64,000 nt of DNA from Symbiodinium natans (GCA_905221605.1 CAJNDS010002193.1:438301-502300); one strand, 5' to 3'. Positions 1 through 10,753 are shown, counted from the stretch's first letter. The notes: generated by a model not told the origin, from the sequence alone. Made by a program: numbers and translations.

Positions 1-532
1 GAGGTAGGCTTAGATTCAGCGTGCTGGTCTTCTCGGAAATCTGGGGTCAGACAGTCAAGGGCTATTTCATGCTTCTCTAGAGCAGTGCGTTGCGGCGGCT
101 TCTTGGGCAAGGCTAATGGGCTTGGTGCTAGGCCTTTCGCGCGAAAGGGCATGCCCTGAAGAGCATGGATTCCAGCACCCCGAAACTGAGTGAAGTGGAG
201 GTGGTAACCTGTAACCTTTTTGGTGAATCCTACTTGTAAAAGGTGAACCTTTTGTGGGCCAGGGTATTCAGCCCCTAAGGCCTAAGGTAGAGGGCTGAGG
301 TTAATTAGATATTCGGAGAGCTGCAGGCTCCGCAGCTGGGCTTTGCTGACATCCCTTGTCCGGCCCGTGAAGAGGGTTGTGATAAGGGCTTCACAGGGGG
401 CCCCCGTAGGGTTTAGGGTTTAGGGGTGCAAAAAAGACGTGCCCCGTCAGATCCGAGGCACTAAACCGCAAACTCGAGTTCCCCACCCCCAGCACGATCA
501 AACCCCAGAGCTTAGGGTTTGGGGCTCAGGGA

Positions 533-627
533 ACCCTAAACCCTAAACCCTAAACCCTAAACCCTAAGCCCTAAACCCTAAACCCTAAACCCTAAACCCT
601 AAACCCTAAACCCTAAACCCTAAACCC
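533..627. repeat. (CCCTAAA)n telomere-like array
   Basis: About 13 nearly perfect CCCTAAA units lie immediately upstream of the splice acceptor of the ankyrin exon at 635. The array therefore forms the 3' end of an intron rather than a chromosome end. Confidence 0.95.
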
Positions 628-634
628 CCCACAG

Positions 635-732
635 GTGAGGGCCATGTGGAAGTCCTTCAGCTGCTGCTCAAGGCTGGCGCTGACAAGAACTTGGCCACTC
701 ACGGCGGGAAAAGGCGGTCGAAGAAGCGCTGA
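635..732 (+). CDS. Terminal exon of an ankyrin-repeat gene (5' part not seen)
   Basis: The exon follows a CACAG acceptor and encodes half an ankyrin repeat with the signature GHVEVLQLLLKAGADKNLA, then a basic tail ending in RRSKKR and a TGA stop at 730-732. The two better preserved ankyrin genes in this window also end in a short Lys/Arg-rich tail (SKRRRLS and SKRRRLR), which supports a true C-terminus. It starts in phase 2. A CCCTAAA array precedes it and a TTTAGGG array follows. I could not find the upstream exons between 1 and 532, so it may be the end of a gene that starts before the window, or an orphan fragment. The ankyrin assignment is secure; whether the gene is functional is not. 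Confidence 0.7.
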
Positions 733-840
733 AGTAGGGTTTAGGGTTTAGGGTTTAGGGTTCAGGGTTCAGGGTTTAGGGTTTAGGGTTTAGGGTTTAG
801 GGTTTAGGGTTCAGGGTTTAGGGTTTAGGGTTAGGGTTTA
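733..840. repeat. (TTTAGGG)n telomere-like array
   Basis: About 14 units with a few TTCAGGG variants directly follow the ankyrin stop codon. The orientation is opposite to the array upstream of the exon. Confidence 0.95.
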
Positions 841-948
841 TAGGGTTTCTAGGAGTGCTTCTTAGACCCCGCAGCCCTCCCATAGCCAGCACGCCGGAGC
901 TTTGCGCAATTGCCATGCTGCGCCTCATGAGCTTCTCGGCAGCAACAC

Positions 949-998
949 AGGGTTTAGGGTTTAGGGTTTAGGGTTTAGGGTTTAGGGTTTAGGGTTAG
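949..998. repeat. (TTTAGGG)n array
   Basis: Seven perfect units. A GC-rich 60-base segment before it (about 890-948) follows an AG and is open in one frame, so it could be another small exon, but nothing in it is recognisable. Confidence 0.9.
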
Positions 999-1165
999 GA
1001 TGCAGGGTATTACGGTATAGGGACTTGGGCTTGAGGTTTTAGTGTTTAGAGGTTTCGGGTTTGTTTTTTTTCGGGTTTTCGGGTTTCGGGGAAAAAACTC
1101 TTGTTGTTTTCTCTTACAGTGCATTGTGCGCACAGGGTTTCAAGGGGGACCCTTATAAGCTAGGA

Positions 1166-1265
1166 TGCCCAGTAGTGCCCTTATTCCTTTTTTGGGGGTT
1201 TAGGTTCCCTTATAAACCCCTTTAAGCAAAAAAGGGCACCCTTTTTAAGCCTTGGTTACTGGGCA
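1166..1265. mobile_element. MITE-like inverted-repeat element, family A, copy 1
   Basis: The ends TGCCCAGTA and TACTGGGCA are inverted repeats. Inside, the stretch of 'cccttattccttttttggg' type is mirrored by 'aaaaaagggcaccc'. Related copies with changed termini lie at 1447-1545 and 11491-11599, and half a copy lies near 1385-1420. No coding capacity. Confidence 0.6.
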
Positions 1266-1446
1266 GCCTAGTAAGTGACCTTAGTATTAGGGGTCCCTCC
1301 TTTTAAACCCCTTAAAAAAAGTCTTCTGGGTTTTCATAAAGCCCACTTGTGATGGAGCGGGTTTGCACCTTAAACTTGGGACCCAGGGTGGCCCTTATTC
1401 CTTTTTTAGGGTTTGGGGTTTGGGGTTTAGGGTTTAGGGCTAGGAC

Positions 1447-1545
1447 CGGGAGTAGGCCCTTTTTCCCCTTTTTTTAGGGTTGGGGCTCCCTGATAATCCC
1501 CTTGAAACCAAAAAGGGTGCCCTTTTTAGTCCTAGGTTACTCCCG
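1447..1545. mobile_element. MITE-like inverted-repeat element, family A, copy 2
   Basis: The ends CGGGAGTA and TACTCCCG are inverted. The core resembles the element at 1166-1265 (CCCTTTTTCCCC opposite AAAAAGGGTGCCC). The termini differ from copy 1 but pair with each other, so the hairpin is kept while its sequence drifts. Confidence 0.6.
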
Positions 1546-1971
1546 AGTCTAGTAGTTTGCCTATTACAACGTTTTTACGGAGGGCACCATTCGATTGCGG
1601 GCTCTTCTTGGGCCTATTATAAACTTGAGGTGCTCAAAGCACAAGAGCTCTGAAATTGCGTTCATCTCGCGCTGTAGTCCGAGCTAAGGTATACCTTAAG
1701 TACCCGAAACCCATGTTTCGCAGGTTGCCCAAGTATCCCACAAGGGGCTTTGCATTGATCTCCTGTATAGGCTATGCACCCGCACAGGGTTAATGACTTC
1801 TCTCTCCAAGGAGTTGGGCCCGTCTCGGCTTAGATGCTCAAAGCAAGCCGGCGACAACGATGATGGGGGCTTAGAGCCTAGTTTAGGGCTCCGGTTCGAG
1901 GTTTTGGGTTTTGGGGAGGACGGATAGAACCCCGTTCAGCCCCAAAAGCCGCCCCAAAACAAATCGAATTG

Positions 1972-2044
1972 TGTAGGTGTGTAGGTGTGTAGGTGTGTAG
2001 GTGTGTAGGTGTGTAGGTGTGTAGGTGTGTAGGTGTAAACGTGT
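1972..2044. repeat. 8-bp minisatellite (GTGTAGGT)n
   Basis: About eight tandem GTGTAGGT units grade into GT-rich sequence. The Thr/His/Tyr-rich minus-strand ORFs across it are artefacts of the repeat. Confidence 0.85.
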
Positions 2045-2982
2045 AGATGTAGGTGTGTGTGTGTATGTGTTGAAAATGTTGTGCACGACTTGAACCCTAA
2101 AGGTTTATGGTGCATAGACTTTAATTCGTGGCCATACATGTAGTGGCATTTCGTCGATGATCCCTATGTTTTAGGTGCAAGTACCCCAAACCCTGCAAAC
2201 CCTAAGTCCCCAACGAATGGTCTGAATTTCTTGGATGCCGCCATGAGGCGTTCATACCAGCAGAGCCCCTCAAAGCCTCGCAGTCATCTTTGGAAGGCTA
2301 TTTGTCTTTCATGGGTCAACACCCTTGCATGTGTACGGTATGTCTATCTATCTATCTATCCATGATTACATATATATATATATATATATCATATTTGTTT
2401 ATTTGTTTATTCATTTCTGTATGTATGTATCTATGTGTGTATATATATATATATGTGTGTGTACACACTTGTGCGTACTCTTCATATACAGACATACGTG
2501 ATGCGAGGTTTTCGGGGATTCCCCAGTTGAAGAATTTGAAGCTGGTTCTGGGCCTGTGAATGTGCAGCCGGCTCTTGTTTGGAAAAAGGCGAAAGGCAAT
2601 CCCGCCCGGGGTTTAGGTTTAGGGCAAGTTTAGGGTTCAGGGAACTAAGCTCCCGCCCGTATTGGTCCCAGTAGCGTTTTTTGTTCTCCCTGAACCCTAA
2701 ACCTTCAAGCGTGGCCTCTGTAGCATTCGCCGCCTGAGATCCCAAGACTGGCCCAAAACTCCCTTGCCTACCCCAACACCCACACAGCTCGGCCCAAAAT
2801 GCAGCAGCATGCTGGAATCCAACGGAAGCGTTGTTGAAATTCAGGCCACAAGCTCCGAGCCCCATGGACCAAAAAACCTGAACCCCTCAAACCTACAGGC
2901 ATAAACCCCCAGAAGCCCAAATCTAACCTCATGAGAGCATGCTTGAACCCGAACCCTTAGAGTTTAGGGTTTAGGGTAATAA

Positions 2983-3049
2983 CCCTAAACCCTAAACCCT
3001 AAACCCTAAACCCTAAACCCTAAACCCTAAACCCTAAACCCTAAACCCT
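2983..3049. repeat. (CCCTAAA)n array
   Basis: Nine perfect units end 15 bases before the splice acceptor of the coiled-coil micro-exon at 3064. Confidence 0.95.
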
Positions 3050-3063
3050 GTACCTGGGGGCAG

Positions 3064-3127
3064 GCTGCCCAAGAGGAGCTGACGGCCGAGCTGAGAAAGG
3101 CGAAGGATGAGGCGCCTCAGGGAGTTT
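3064..3127 (+). CDS. Candidate coiled-coil micro-exon
   Basis: After GGCAG the frame reads about 20 residues beginning AAQEELTAELRKAKDEAPQ, with alternating hydrophobic and charged positions as in a coiled coil. Its GC content is far above the flanks. A telomeric array precedes it and an inverted-repeat element that also occurs as an intron in the gene at 19129 follows it. The exon call rests on the AG acceptor, open frame, composition and similarity in style to the other islands listed. No parent gene is recognised. Confidence 0.45.
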
Positions 3128-3232
3128 CGAGTGCTTTACTGTATCTTTAGATCCTTGGGGTTTAGGGTTAAGGGTTTGGGGTTTGGGGTTTTGGGTTTAG
3201 GGTTCATTTATAGCTACCCTCCTAAGTGCAGC
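3128..3232. mobile_element. Introner-like element, family D, copy 1
   Basis: It begins GTGCTTTACTGTATCTTTAG and ends TTTATAGCTACCCTCCTAAG. The same ends bound the intron at 19717-19820 in the membrane-protein gene. The middle has been replaced by TTTAGGG-like repeat. It directly follows the candidate exon at 3064. Confidence 0.55.
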
Positions 3233-3589
3233 CGAGTGGGAGGTTCTTCTGGGTTGAGGAGTAGAGGATGGGTTTATGGGTTTAGGGTTTAAGGGTTTAG
3301 GGTTTAAGGGTTTAGGGTTTGGGGTTTAGTTTAGGGTTTAGGGTCGTGTCTTCTCGGGTTGTTTTGTTTGTGTCGTCTGCTGCCCTCAGAAGCAGTGGCG
3401 GGCATGTGAACCTTCTTCAAGTATATTCTTGTCCGGTATTTTGTGCCGCCCTCAATAGAAGGCGCTTTTTTTTGCTGGCACTGTCCCTGTGGGTCATGGT
3501 GTAGGGCTCATGGGAAAATATGGGGTTTAGATAGTAGGGCTGCGCAATGTGACCTCAAAGTCTTAGCTCCCATCTCAAAGCTAGGGAGT

Positions 3590-3815
3590 TCTGCGCACTA
3601 AACTCCAAGCCCTAGACCCCAAGCCCCAAACCCTGAACCCTGAACCCTAAACCCTTAAACTCTAAAACCCTTAACCCCAAAACCCTAAACCCTAAACCCT
3701 TAAACTCTAAAACCCCAAACCCCAAACCCTAAACCCTTAACCCTTAAACTCTACAACCCTAAACCACAAACCCTAAACCCCAAACCCTAAACCCTAAACC
3801 CTAAACCCAAAACTC
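3590..3815. repeat. Degenerate CCCTAAA-type array
   Basis: About 225 bases of CCCTAAA variants (CCCTGAA, CCTTAAA, CCCCAAA). It precedes the island at 3827. Confidence 0.85.
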
Positions 3816-3826
3816 CAAGTCGACAG

Positions 3827-3888
3827 AGGCCACCTCGAGGGAGCGAGAACTCTCGGAGTCTCTGCGTGCTGCGGAGGCGACACCACAG
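3827..3888 (+). CDS. Candidate coiled-coil micro-exon
   Basis: After CGACAG the frame gives EATSRERELSESLRAAEA, a strongly helical heptad-like string. A CCCTAAA-type array precedes it. No homologue is recognised. Confidence 0.4.
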
Positions 3889-4154
3889 GATTTTGGGGGT
3901 TTCGGGGCTTTTGGGGGCTTTTTGGGGGGTTTAGGGGCTTTTGGGGGGTTTTTGGGGGGTTGTGGGGGGTTTTGGGTTGTTTTTTGGTGGGTTTGGCGTT
4001 TTGGGGGTTTGGGTTTCTTTTGGGTTTGGTCTTTTTTTGGTTTTTGGGGTTTCGGGCTTAGGGCATACCATCCGGAGCCTAGGATTTCGGGTTTAGGGCT
4101 TCGGGCCTCCTTTTTCCAAAACCCTAAACCCTAAACCCTAAGCCCTAAGCAAGT

Positions 4155-4254
4155 AGTAGTAAAGCCCTTCGTACACCCTAAGCAGGGCTAGTGAGGCTTC
4201 TGATCGATGTGCCTCACTAGCCCTGCTTAGGATGTATGAAGGGCTTTACTACCA
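4155..4254. repeat. Long hairpin with 43-base arms
   Basis: The left arm 4155-4197 and right arm 4211-4254 are inverted repeats that match at about 41 of 43 positions around a 13-base loop. It could be a young MITE or an introner relic. No coding capacity. Confidence 0.85.
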
Positions 4255-4861
4255 TCTGTTTAGGGTTTAGGGTTTAGGGTTTAGGGTTTACGGTTTAGGG
4301 TTTAGGGTAGCGAACAAGAATAGAATAGAATAATCCCTATGTTGCTCTTATAAGGAAGGATATATATTTATATATACGCACCCATGTATACTTTTTGTTT
4401 GTTTGGGGGGGGGAGGGGTTCTGAAGCAAATAGTAGCTTAGGCTGTACGGTGCAGGGTTTCCCCAGGCTTCTTGTTCAGGCACTTCGTTTAAGCCACCAG
4501 GCATACTTTGTAAGTTGAACAGCCCTAAACCTTAAACCCTAAACCCTCTTAAACCCTACGTACCATGCTGAGTTTACATTTCTTAGCAAGAACTCTGAGG
4601 AATTGGGGTGGGGGCGGGGGTGGGGTGGGGGCAAAGATCAAGCCTATGTTTCGGCAAAAATGGAATACGCCTACAGGAGCTGCGGTTGAGGGTTTAGGGT
4701 GTACAAGAGTTTGGGTTAGGGTTGACGGTTTTGAGTTGTCCTACATTACGATCATGCGGACCGTAAAGCACAAACCTCCCCCCGGCACAAAAAGGTCAGC
4801 TTACCCTAATAGCCTGAAGCCTCATGTTGCGCAGGTTGCTCTATAGACTATAGAGTAAACC

Positions 4862-4958
4862 CAAACCCTAAACCCTAAACCCTAAACCCTAAACCCTAAA
4901 CCCTAAACCCTAAACCCTAAACCCTAAACCCTAAACCCTAAACCCTAAACCCTAAACC
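4862..4958. repeat. (CCCTAAA)n array
   Basis: About 14 perfect units upstream of the ankyrin gene at 5265. Confidence 0.95.
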
Positions 4959-5264
4959 TCATTGTTTTGTGTAGGTTTCCTATTTTAAGGAAAGCCGGCC
5001 ACACCGGGCCGAGGTTTTTAGGCTGTGGCCTAAGCCCTTTCAGCCTGTGCGCAGCATGGGGGTTGGGGAGTAGGGTTTAGGGTTCGGGTTTAGGGTTTGG
5101 GGTTCTGGTTTAGATGGTTTAGAGTTTAGAGGGTTTATAGGGTTTACAGGGTTTATAGGGTTTTTCTGGCTTTTAGGGTTTAGGGTCACACCGCAGCCGA
5201 GTTGGCTTATTCTGCACTGCTGTTTGTTGGTTTGTTTAGCTTCAAGCTGCTTCATCGGAGCAGG

Positions 5265-6642
5265 ATGCTGCGCATCCGCATGCTCTCAGGAGAAGAGGTA
5301 AGCATGCCTGTGGAGGAGGTGAGCTGCGTGAGGGAAGCGAAGCGGCGATTGCATCAGCTGCACGGTCTGCCACCACGCTTCAGGCAGAGGCTCATCCTCC
5401 ATGGCACCAATCTGGATGATACTTACGAGCTAGACTCTCCCCTGGAGCTGGACCTCATTCTGCAGCCTTTCTCCGACACTTCAGAGATGCAGGCAAACGA
5501 GCTCGTAGCTGCCGCCAGAGATGGCTCTGTGGAAAAGGCGGGTGTTTAGAGTCAGTGCTTTGTCTGGCTAATTATACGTGGCCCTGGGAACCATTTACCT
5601 AGCTAATAATGAGGCCAAGTCTTGCAACCGTCAGGTTGAGACCATGCTGCGTCTCCCTCAAGATCCGAATCTGGCAGGCGGTGACGAAGCTGATCTGCCA
5701 ATCGTGCAGGCATCTGAAGCAGGCCACGTCGAAGTCGTCCGTCTGCTCGTGGAGGCCGGCGCCGACAAGGACGTGGCCGACGGAAATGACTGCAGAGCCC
5801 TGATGTCGGCAGCTCATTTCGGCCACATTGAGGTAGTGCGTTTGCTGGTGGAGGCTGGCGCCGAGAAGGACGTCGCCGACTACGATTGCGGCTACACAGC
5901 CTTGATGCGGGCAGCTGATGCCGGCCACAGTGCTGCAGTGCAGCTGCTGGTGGATGCCGGCGCCGACAAGGAGCTGACTGACTTTTTGGGCTACACGGCC
6001 CTGACGAGGGCAGCTTCAAAAGGCCACATTGAGGTGGTGCGTTTGCTGGTGGAGGCGGGTGCTGAAATGGACGCAGCCGACAATAATCTCACAGCCTTGA
6101 TGTCAGCAGCTGAAAACGACAACGTTGAAGTGGTGCAATTGCTCTTGGAGGCCGGCGCCAAAAAGGATGTGGCTTTCAAGGATGGCTACACAGTCTTGAG
6201 GCAGGCAGCTGCACACGGTCACATTGAGGTGGTGCGGTTGCTGGTGAACGCCGGCGCCGACAAGGATCTGTCCGACAACCGAGGCTGCACGGCCTTGATG
6301 TGGGCAGCTGAATTCGGTCACATTGAGGTGGTGCGCTTGCTGGTGGACGCCGGCGCCGACAAGGACCTGACCGACAATGTAGGCCACACGGCCCTGGTGT
6401 ATGCAGCCATACACGGTGAAATTGAGGTGGTGCGGTTGCTGGTGGACGCCGGCGCGGACAAAAGCCTGGCCGACAATGATGGCCGTACTGCCCTGATACA
6501 TGCAGCTCGAAACGGCCACATTGAGGTGGTACAGTTGCTGGAGGCCGGCGCCGACAAGGACCTGGCTGACCGCAGTGGCCCAGCTTGGTCAGCAACAGGT
6601 CGAACCGATTCTTTCACCAGCAAGCGGCGAAGGCTCTCTTAA
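5265..6642 (+). CDS. Ubiquitin-like/ankyrin-repeat protein, two exons
   Basis: Exon 1 is 5265-5540 (92 codons) and exon 2 is 5635-6642, joined in frame to about 427 residues. The N-terminal 75 or so residues (MLRIRMLSGEEVSMPVEEV onward) resemble a ubiquitin-like fold, with a basic helix RLHQLHGLPPRFRQRL. Exon 2 encodes nine ankyrin repeats of the form TALMRAA..GHIEVVRLLVEAGADKDLAD and ends in a basic tail SKRRRLS. Ankyrin repeats bind partner proteins, and this pairing suggests an adaptor role, but the partner is unknown. The start at 5265 is chosen because the gene at 32618 begins with the matching MLRVTKLSGEEV; an in-frame upstream extension is possible. The intron (5541-5634, 94 nt) ends TCAG. 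Its first base repeats the first base of exon 2, so the donor is GG or, shifted by one, GT. Tandem repeats are nearly identical, suggesting recent internal duplication. Confidence 0.85.
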
Positions 6643-7158
6643 CTTACGGGAGCCCTGATGTTGAGAAGCGCCAGGCGCGAGCCGGGTGTTACGCGCCAGC
6701 TGACAGTGGCTCCTGACAGTCTCACACGCCCGAACCATGAGAGGAAAAATCAACAAGAACATCCCGAGACCTGCACTTATTGAAGCCTTCTACGAGTGCC
6801 TACTAGTACGCTGGGGACTAAATGAACCCTAAAATTGGAGTCATATACCCTCTGCGACTTTAATTTCCTACTACGGCCCTAGCCCTAAGCCCTTTTAGGG
6901 TATTTAGGGTTTAGGGCTTCGGGATACTGACTGCATCTCGAGGTTGCAGAGTGTTGTAGTATATGTCGGTTTAGGGTTTAGAGTTTAGGGTTTAGGGTCA
7001 CATCTTTCGTTCCAGCGATTGAGGATCATTGTTCTGAAGCCCCCCCCCCCCCCCCCCAATATCCCTATTGAGGGCTCCTAACCTCCTAGTGCATAAGTCG
7101 TGAGCATCTCTATACTGTTTAGGGTTTAGGGCTGCGGGTGGAGAACCTCCACGCCCCC

Positions 7159-7198
<40 letters not shown>

Positions 7199-7776
7199 TC
7201 AACCCCAGCAAAAACAGATAAAAAGCCCCAACACGGTATCCCGAAAGTTAAGAAGCCCCGAAGCCCTGAACCCTGAAAGCCCCCAAGCCCTAAACCCCAA
7301 AGCTCACCGACAAAAACCAGAAAGCTCAAAATCCGGGGCCTTTACAGTGCAGATGTTGGGAGGCGGCGCTCGAAGCTTTAGGGTTTTAGAGGGCTTTGAT
7401 GTTGAGATTTAGTCGAAGGTTAATTTCATGGTCCCTTAGTATGGTTCTCTACCTCCATTAACAGGTTCTGAAGGTTGGGCCTGCGGGTTGTATGGGGTAT
7501 TAAGGAGTCAGCTTGGGTTCGTTAGAATGGGTATGGTATTTAGGGTTCAACAGCCCTGAACCCTAAACCCTAAATTCTAAACCCTAAACCTTAAACCCCC
7601 AAAACCCTCAACCCTAAACTAAGAACCCCTGTACCCCTTCAGGCCCCCCCCCCCCCCCAACCAAGCACCCTGAACCCGAAACCCGAAACCCGAAACCCTA
7701 AACCCTAAACCCTAAACCCTAAACCCTAAACCCTAAACCCTAAACCCTAAACTGAGCGTTGCCTCGAACGGCACAG
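6643..7776. other. Intergenic or intronic: degraded introner, mononucleotide runs, telomeric fragments
   Basis: A partial family-B introner lies at about 6814-6880 (GGGGACTAAATGAACCCTAA end). C-runs lie at 7041-7056 and 7159-7194, and a CCCTAAA array at about 7690-7752. I see no gene. The Gly-rich minus-strand ORF at 7126-7329 is read from the C-run. Confidence 0.7.
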
Positions 7777-7838
7777 GCCACTCGCGACGACCTCCAGTCG
7801 CGCTTGGATGCCTTGACGCTCAAGGCGGCAACTTGGAG
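7777..7838 (+). CDS. Candidate coiled-coil micro-exon
   Basis: After GGCACAG the frame gives ATRDDLQSRLDALTLKAATW. It is flanked by CCCTAAA repeats upstream and TTTAGGG repeats downstream (7850-7916), so both intron ends would be telomeric repeat in inverted orientation. Confidence 0.5.
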
Positions 7839-7849
7839 GGTCATGGGGT

Positions 7850-7916
7850 TTAGGGTTTAGGGTTTGGGGTTTAGGGTTTAGGGTTTAGGGTTTAGGGTTT
7901 AGGGTTTAGGGTTTGG
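7850..7916. repeat. (TTTAGGG)n array
   Basis: About nine units start 12 bases after the candidate exon at 7777. A second, more degenerate TTTAGGG stretch lies at 8062-8155. Confidence 0.95.
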
Positions 7917-8428
7917 GGGATTCATGGGTACTTAGAACCTCAACTATAAGTCTACTTGTGACCTACTTAGAGGACTTCGGGGGCGTATAAGTACAGCTAG
8001 AAGTGGGGTTTGTAGCACCCTGGACCTCCAAGTAGTCCAGCGGTCCACGGCTGGTTTTGGCGGTTTAGGGTTTAGGGTTTAGGGTTCAGGGTTTAGGGTT
8101 GAGAGTTTACGGTTTAGGGTTTAGGGTTTGGGGTTCAGGGTTTGCGGTTTAGGGTTTTGGCTTTTTTTGTTTGTCCACGGGCATTGCTGGAGGTCTAGTG
8201 GTACAGGTGGACGATCCCTTTCTGAGAGGTCATGTAGGCTTCAACTACAAACCTACAAGCCCTGAACCCACAGAATACGCTTGAAAGTATGCAAGTGCCC
8301 AGGGTGCGATCACGAGAGTGCCTGCTCTCGACAAAGCGAGAGCCCCATCAAACAGACTGAAAAAGCCAGAACCTCATGCAGGCTGAAACGTCCCAAGCGC
8401 TGAACCCGTGCAGTTTCCTTCTTAGGTT

Positions 8429-8532
8429 CTTAGTAGCTGAGTGACTACACTTTACACTTTTTGGCATACTAGAACCCCCTATAGAACTGAAAGTGTGCAC
8501 TTTTTGGGGGCTTGTGAACTCAGCAACTAAGG
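8429..8532. mobile_element. Introner-like element, family C, copy 1
   Basis: The inverted ends are TCTTAGTAGCTGAGTGA and ACTCAGCAACTAAGG. The inner arms pair 'actttacactttttgg' with 'aaagtgtgcacttttt'. The copy at 19899-20015 sits exactly between two coding exons, which shows that the family can serve as an intron. Confidence 0.65.
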
Positions 8533-8636
8533 GGGGCTTGAGGTTGCGCAACCACAACCCTGCCTCGAGGTTAAGGCAGTTCTGGTTTTGGGCTTGGAGT
8601 GTTTGAAGTGTGCGTGTGTAGGACTCTAAGCGATGC

Positions 8637-8746
8637 AGGGTTTAGGGTTGGGGTTTAGGGTTTAGGGTTTAGGGTTTAGGGTGTAGGGTGTAGGGTTTAG
8701 GGTTTAGGGTTTAGGGTGTAGGGTTTAGGGTTTAGGGTTTAGGGTT
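8637..8746. repeat. (TTTAGGG)n array with TGTAGGG variants
   Basis: About 15 units; several carry TGTAGGG. Confidence 0.9.
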
Positions 8747-8869
8747 CACGGCTTTGGGTTTTGGCGCTTGTAGGCCTGGGGCTTGGAGGGGTTTAGGGTT
8801 GAGAGGCTCAGGTTGCAAGGTTTATGTGTCTGGGACATCAAGTTAACCCTACAATTAGGGTCATATCCC

Positions 8870-9130
8870 TAAACCCTAAACCCTAAACCCTAAACACTAA
8901 ACCCTAAACCCTAAACACTAAACACTAAACCCTAAACCCTGAACCCTAACCCCTGAACCCTAAACCCTGAACCCTGAACCCTAAACCCTGAACCCTGAAC
9001 CCTGAACCCTAAACCCTAAACCCTAAACCCTAAACCCTAAACCCTAAACCCTAAACCCTAAACCCTAAACCCTAAACCCTAAACCCTAAACCCTAAACCC
9101 TAAACCCTAAACCCTAAACCCTAAACCCTA
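8870..9130. repeat. Largest (CCCTAAA)n array in the window
   Basis: About 37 units. The left half is mixed with CCCTGAA and CACTAAA variants and the right half (from about 9005) is perfect, so the right half looks younger or homogenised. Confidence 0.95.
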
Positions 9131-9528
9131 GACTAGACTCCCCATGTTTGAATGGCTATGAGCCATATCTCCTTAGGGGTTCACGTAGGGCTCAAGGTCT
9201 CCAGACCCAAAGGCCTAGCAAACTGGCCGTGATCCTCCTAAACACTGTAAGCCTTGTGATCCCTGTAAACCCTACGATCCCTGTATGCCCTATCGATGGT
9301 ATGCACCCTACCCTCCGACTGTTGTTTTTGAGTCTGAACCCCCCCCCCCCCCCAGGCTGAGGGTTTAGGGCTGAAGCCCCAGCTGTCAATAACCCCTCAG
9401 ACGCTACCAGAACCCTCTTTTTTCCCCTAAACCCAAAAGCCAAGAACCCTAAACTGCTGCATAAGCCCCTGAAACCTCTACAAGAACCCTAAACCTTAAA
9501 CCCAAAGCCCTTAAAACCTGTGGTGCAG

Positions 9529-9598
9529 CACTGGAGGTTGAGGAGAAAGAGAGGGAGGTTGCCGAGGTGGCCAGCGCCGGGCAGGCAGCCTCCCAACG
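9529..9598 (+). CDS. Candidate coiled-coil micro-exon
   Basis: After GGTGCAG the frame gives LEVEEKEREVAEVASAGQA, strongly coiled-coil-like. CCCTAAA-type sequence lies upstream and GGGTTTA-type sequence downstream. No homologue is recognised. Confidence 0.45.
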
Positions 9599-10604
9599 CT
9601 TTTTGGGGTTCAGCATGAGAGGGTTTAGAGGGTTTGTAGGGTTTATAGGGTTTATAGGGTTTCAAATTGTTTCATCGGGTTTTATAGGGTTTATAGGGTT
9701 TATAGGAGTTTGACGGGTTTATACGGCTTCTAGGGCTTCTAGGGTTGACAGGTCTATACTGTGAGGTGTAGCAAAGCTTTTAGTTTTGATTCATAAGCCT
9801 ATCTCAGCTGGATCATACCTGCAATTGCACTTGGGTAAACCCTAAACCCTAAACCCTAGTCGAAACCCTGGGTGAGGGATACCCTTCGAATGCATCCGGG
9901 CGGCTTTCTTTTGGCGGCTTAGCGTTCTTGCGGATTGGGGATTTTACGGTTTAGGGGGTTTTGTATGAAGTAGGGAATACATACTCTACTTCATTTAATG
10001 GCTACCGCCAGTGCCGCCGACCCCAGACCCAAGACAGTCGCATTGGGGCGGAAGGCAGGGTGGAGCGTGGGCAGGCGGGGGGGGCGGGGGCGGGGGGGGG
10101 GAGGGGGGGGGGGGGGGGGGGGGGGCGGGGGGGGGGCGGGGGGGAGGGTGGGGGTGGTGGAAAGGGAGGGCGGCGTGGGGGGTGACGTAGAGGGTGGTGC
10201 TCGGATTAGGGGGGGTCGGGGGGAGGGGGGTGGGGTGTTCAGGGAGGGGCTGGACTGGGGGCATCATAGGAGATGCGGGGTGATGAGAGCGGTTGAGAGC
10301 GGGTCAGCGCGGTCAAAATACTAGAGATGTTAAGGGGCGGCGGAAGGCCTACAGGGTGGGGGGGGGGTGGGGGGGGGGGGTGGGGGGGGGGGGGGGTGGG
10401 GGGTGGGGGGGGGGGTGGGGGGGGGAGTGGGGGAGTGGGAGGGGGGGGGGGGTGGGGGGGTGTGGGGGGGCGTGGGGGTGGTAACACTCCAATTCAAGGT
10501 GTCATGAGCAGCATGCTGTGAGAGCGGGTGAGGGCGGTGAGGGCGGTGGGGGGTCTTCACTGACGCCGCCCTGCTACCGCTGGGGTCGGCGGATATGACA
10601 CTAT
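9599..10604. other. No gene seen: TTTATAGGG repeats and extreme G-runs
   Basis: TTTATAGGG-like units lie at about 9616-9710. From about 10074 to 10480 the + strand is almost only G with scattered T, A and C. Gly-rich and Pro-rich ORFs here are composition artefacts. The G-runs could form G-quadruplexes. Confidence 0.8.
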
Positions 10605-10605
10605 C

Positions 10606-10753
10606 ATGGGTTCCCCTACTACCCCTCTCTAACCTACCACCCCTAAGTTCCCCCCTTAAATAACCTTCATTAGGCACAATTATCCCTTAATAAATAGCCT
10701 TAATGATGGGGGGAACCGGGGGTAGTATAGAGGGGGGTAGTAGAGGAACCCAT
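10606..10753. mobile_element. MITE-like inverted-repeat element, family E
   Basis: The ends ATGGGTTCCCCTACTACCCC (10606) and GGGGTAGTAGAGGAACCCAT (10753) are inverted repeats. A one-sided relic of the right end lies at 32432-32474. Confidence 0.7.

Noticed and set aside
1-1000. Window start as a chromosome end
   Set aside because: The arrays are interstitial, in both orientations, and continue through 36 kb with exons between them.
533-9130. Regularly repeated 7-base units resembling a CRISPR or centromeric array
   Set aside because: The units are plain telomeric TTTAGGG/CCCTAAA repeats without spacers, scattered in both orientations.
9995-10677. Overlapping Gly-rich and Pro-rich ORFs
   Set aside because: They come from G-runs read in several frames on both strands; there is no domain or codon signal.
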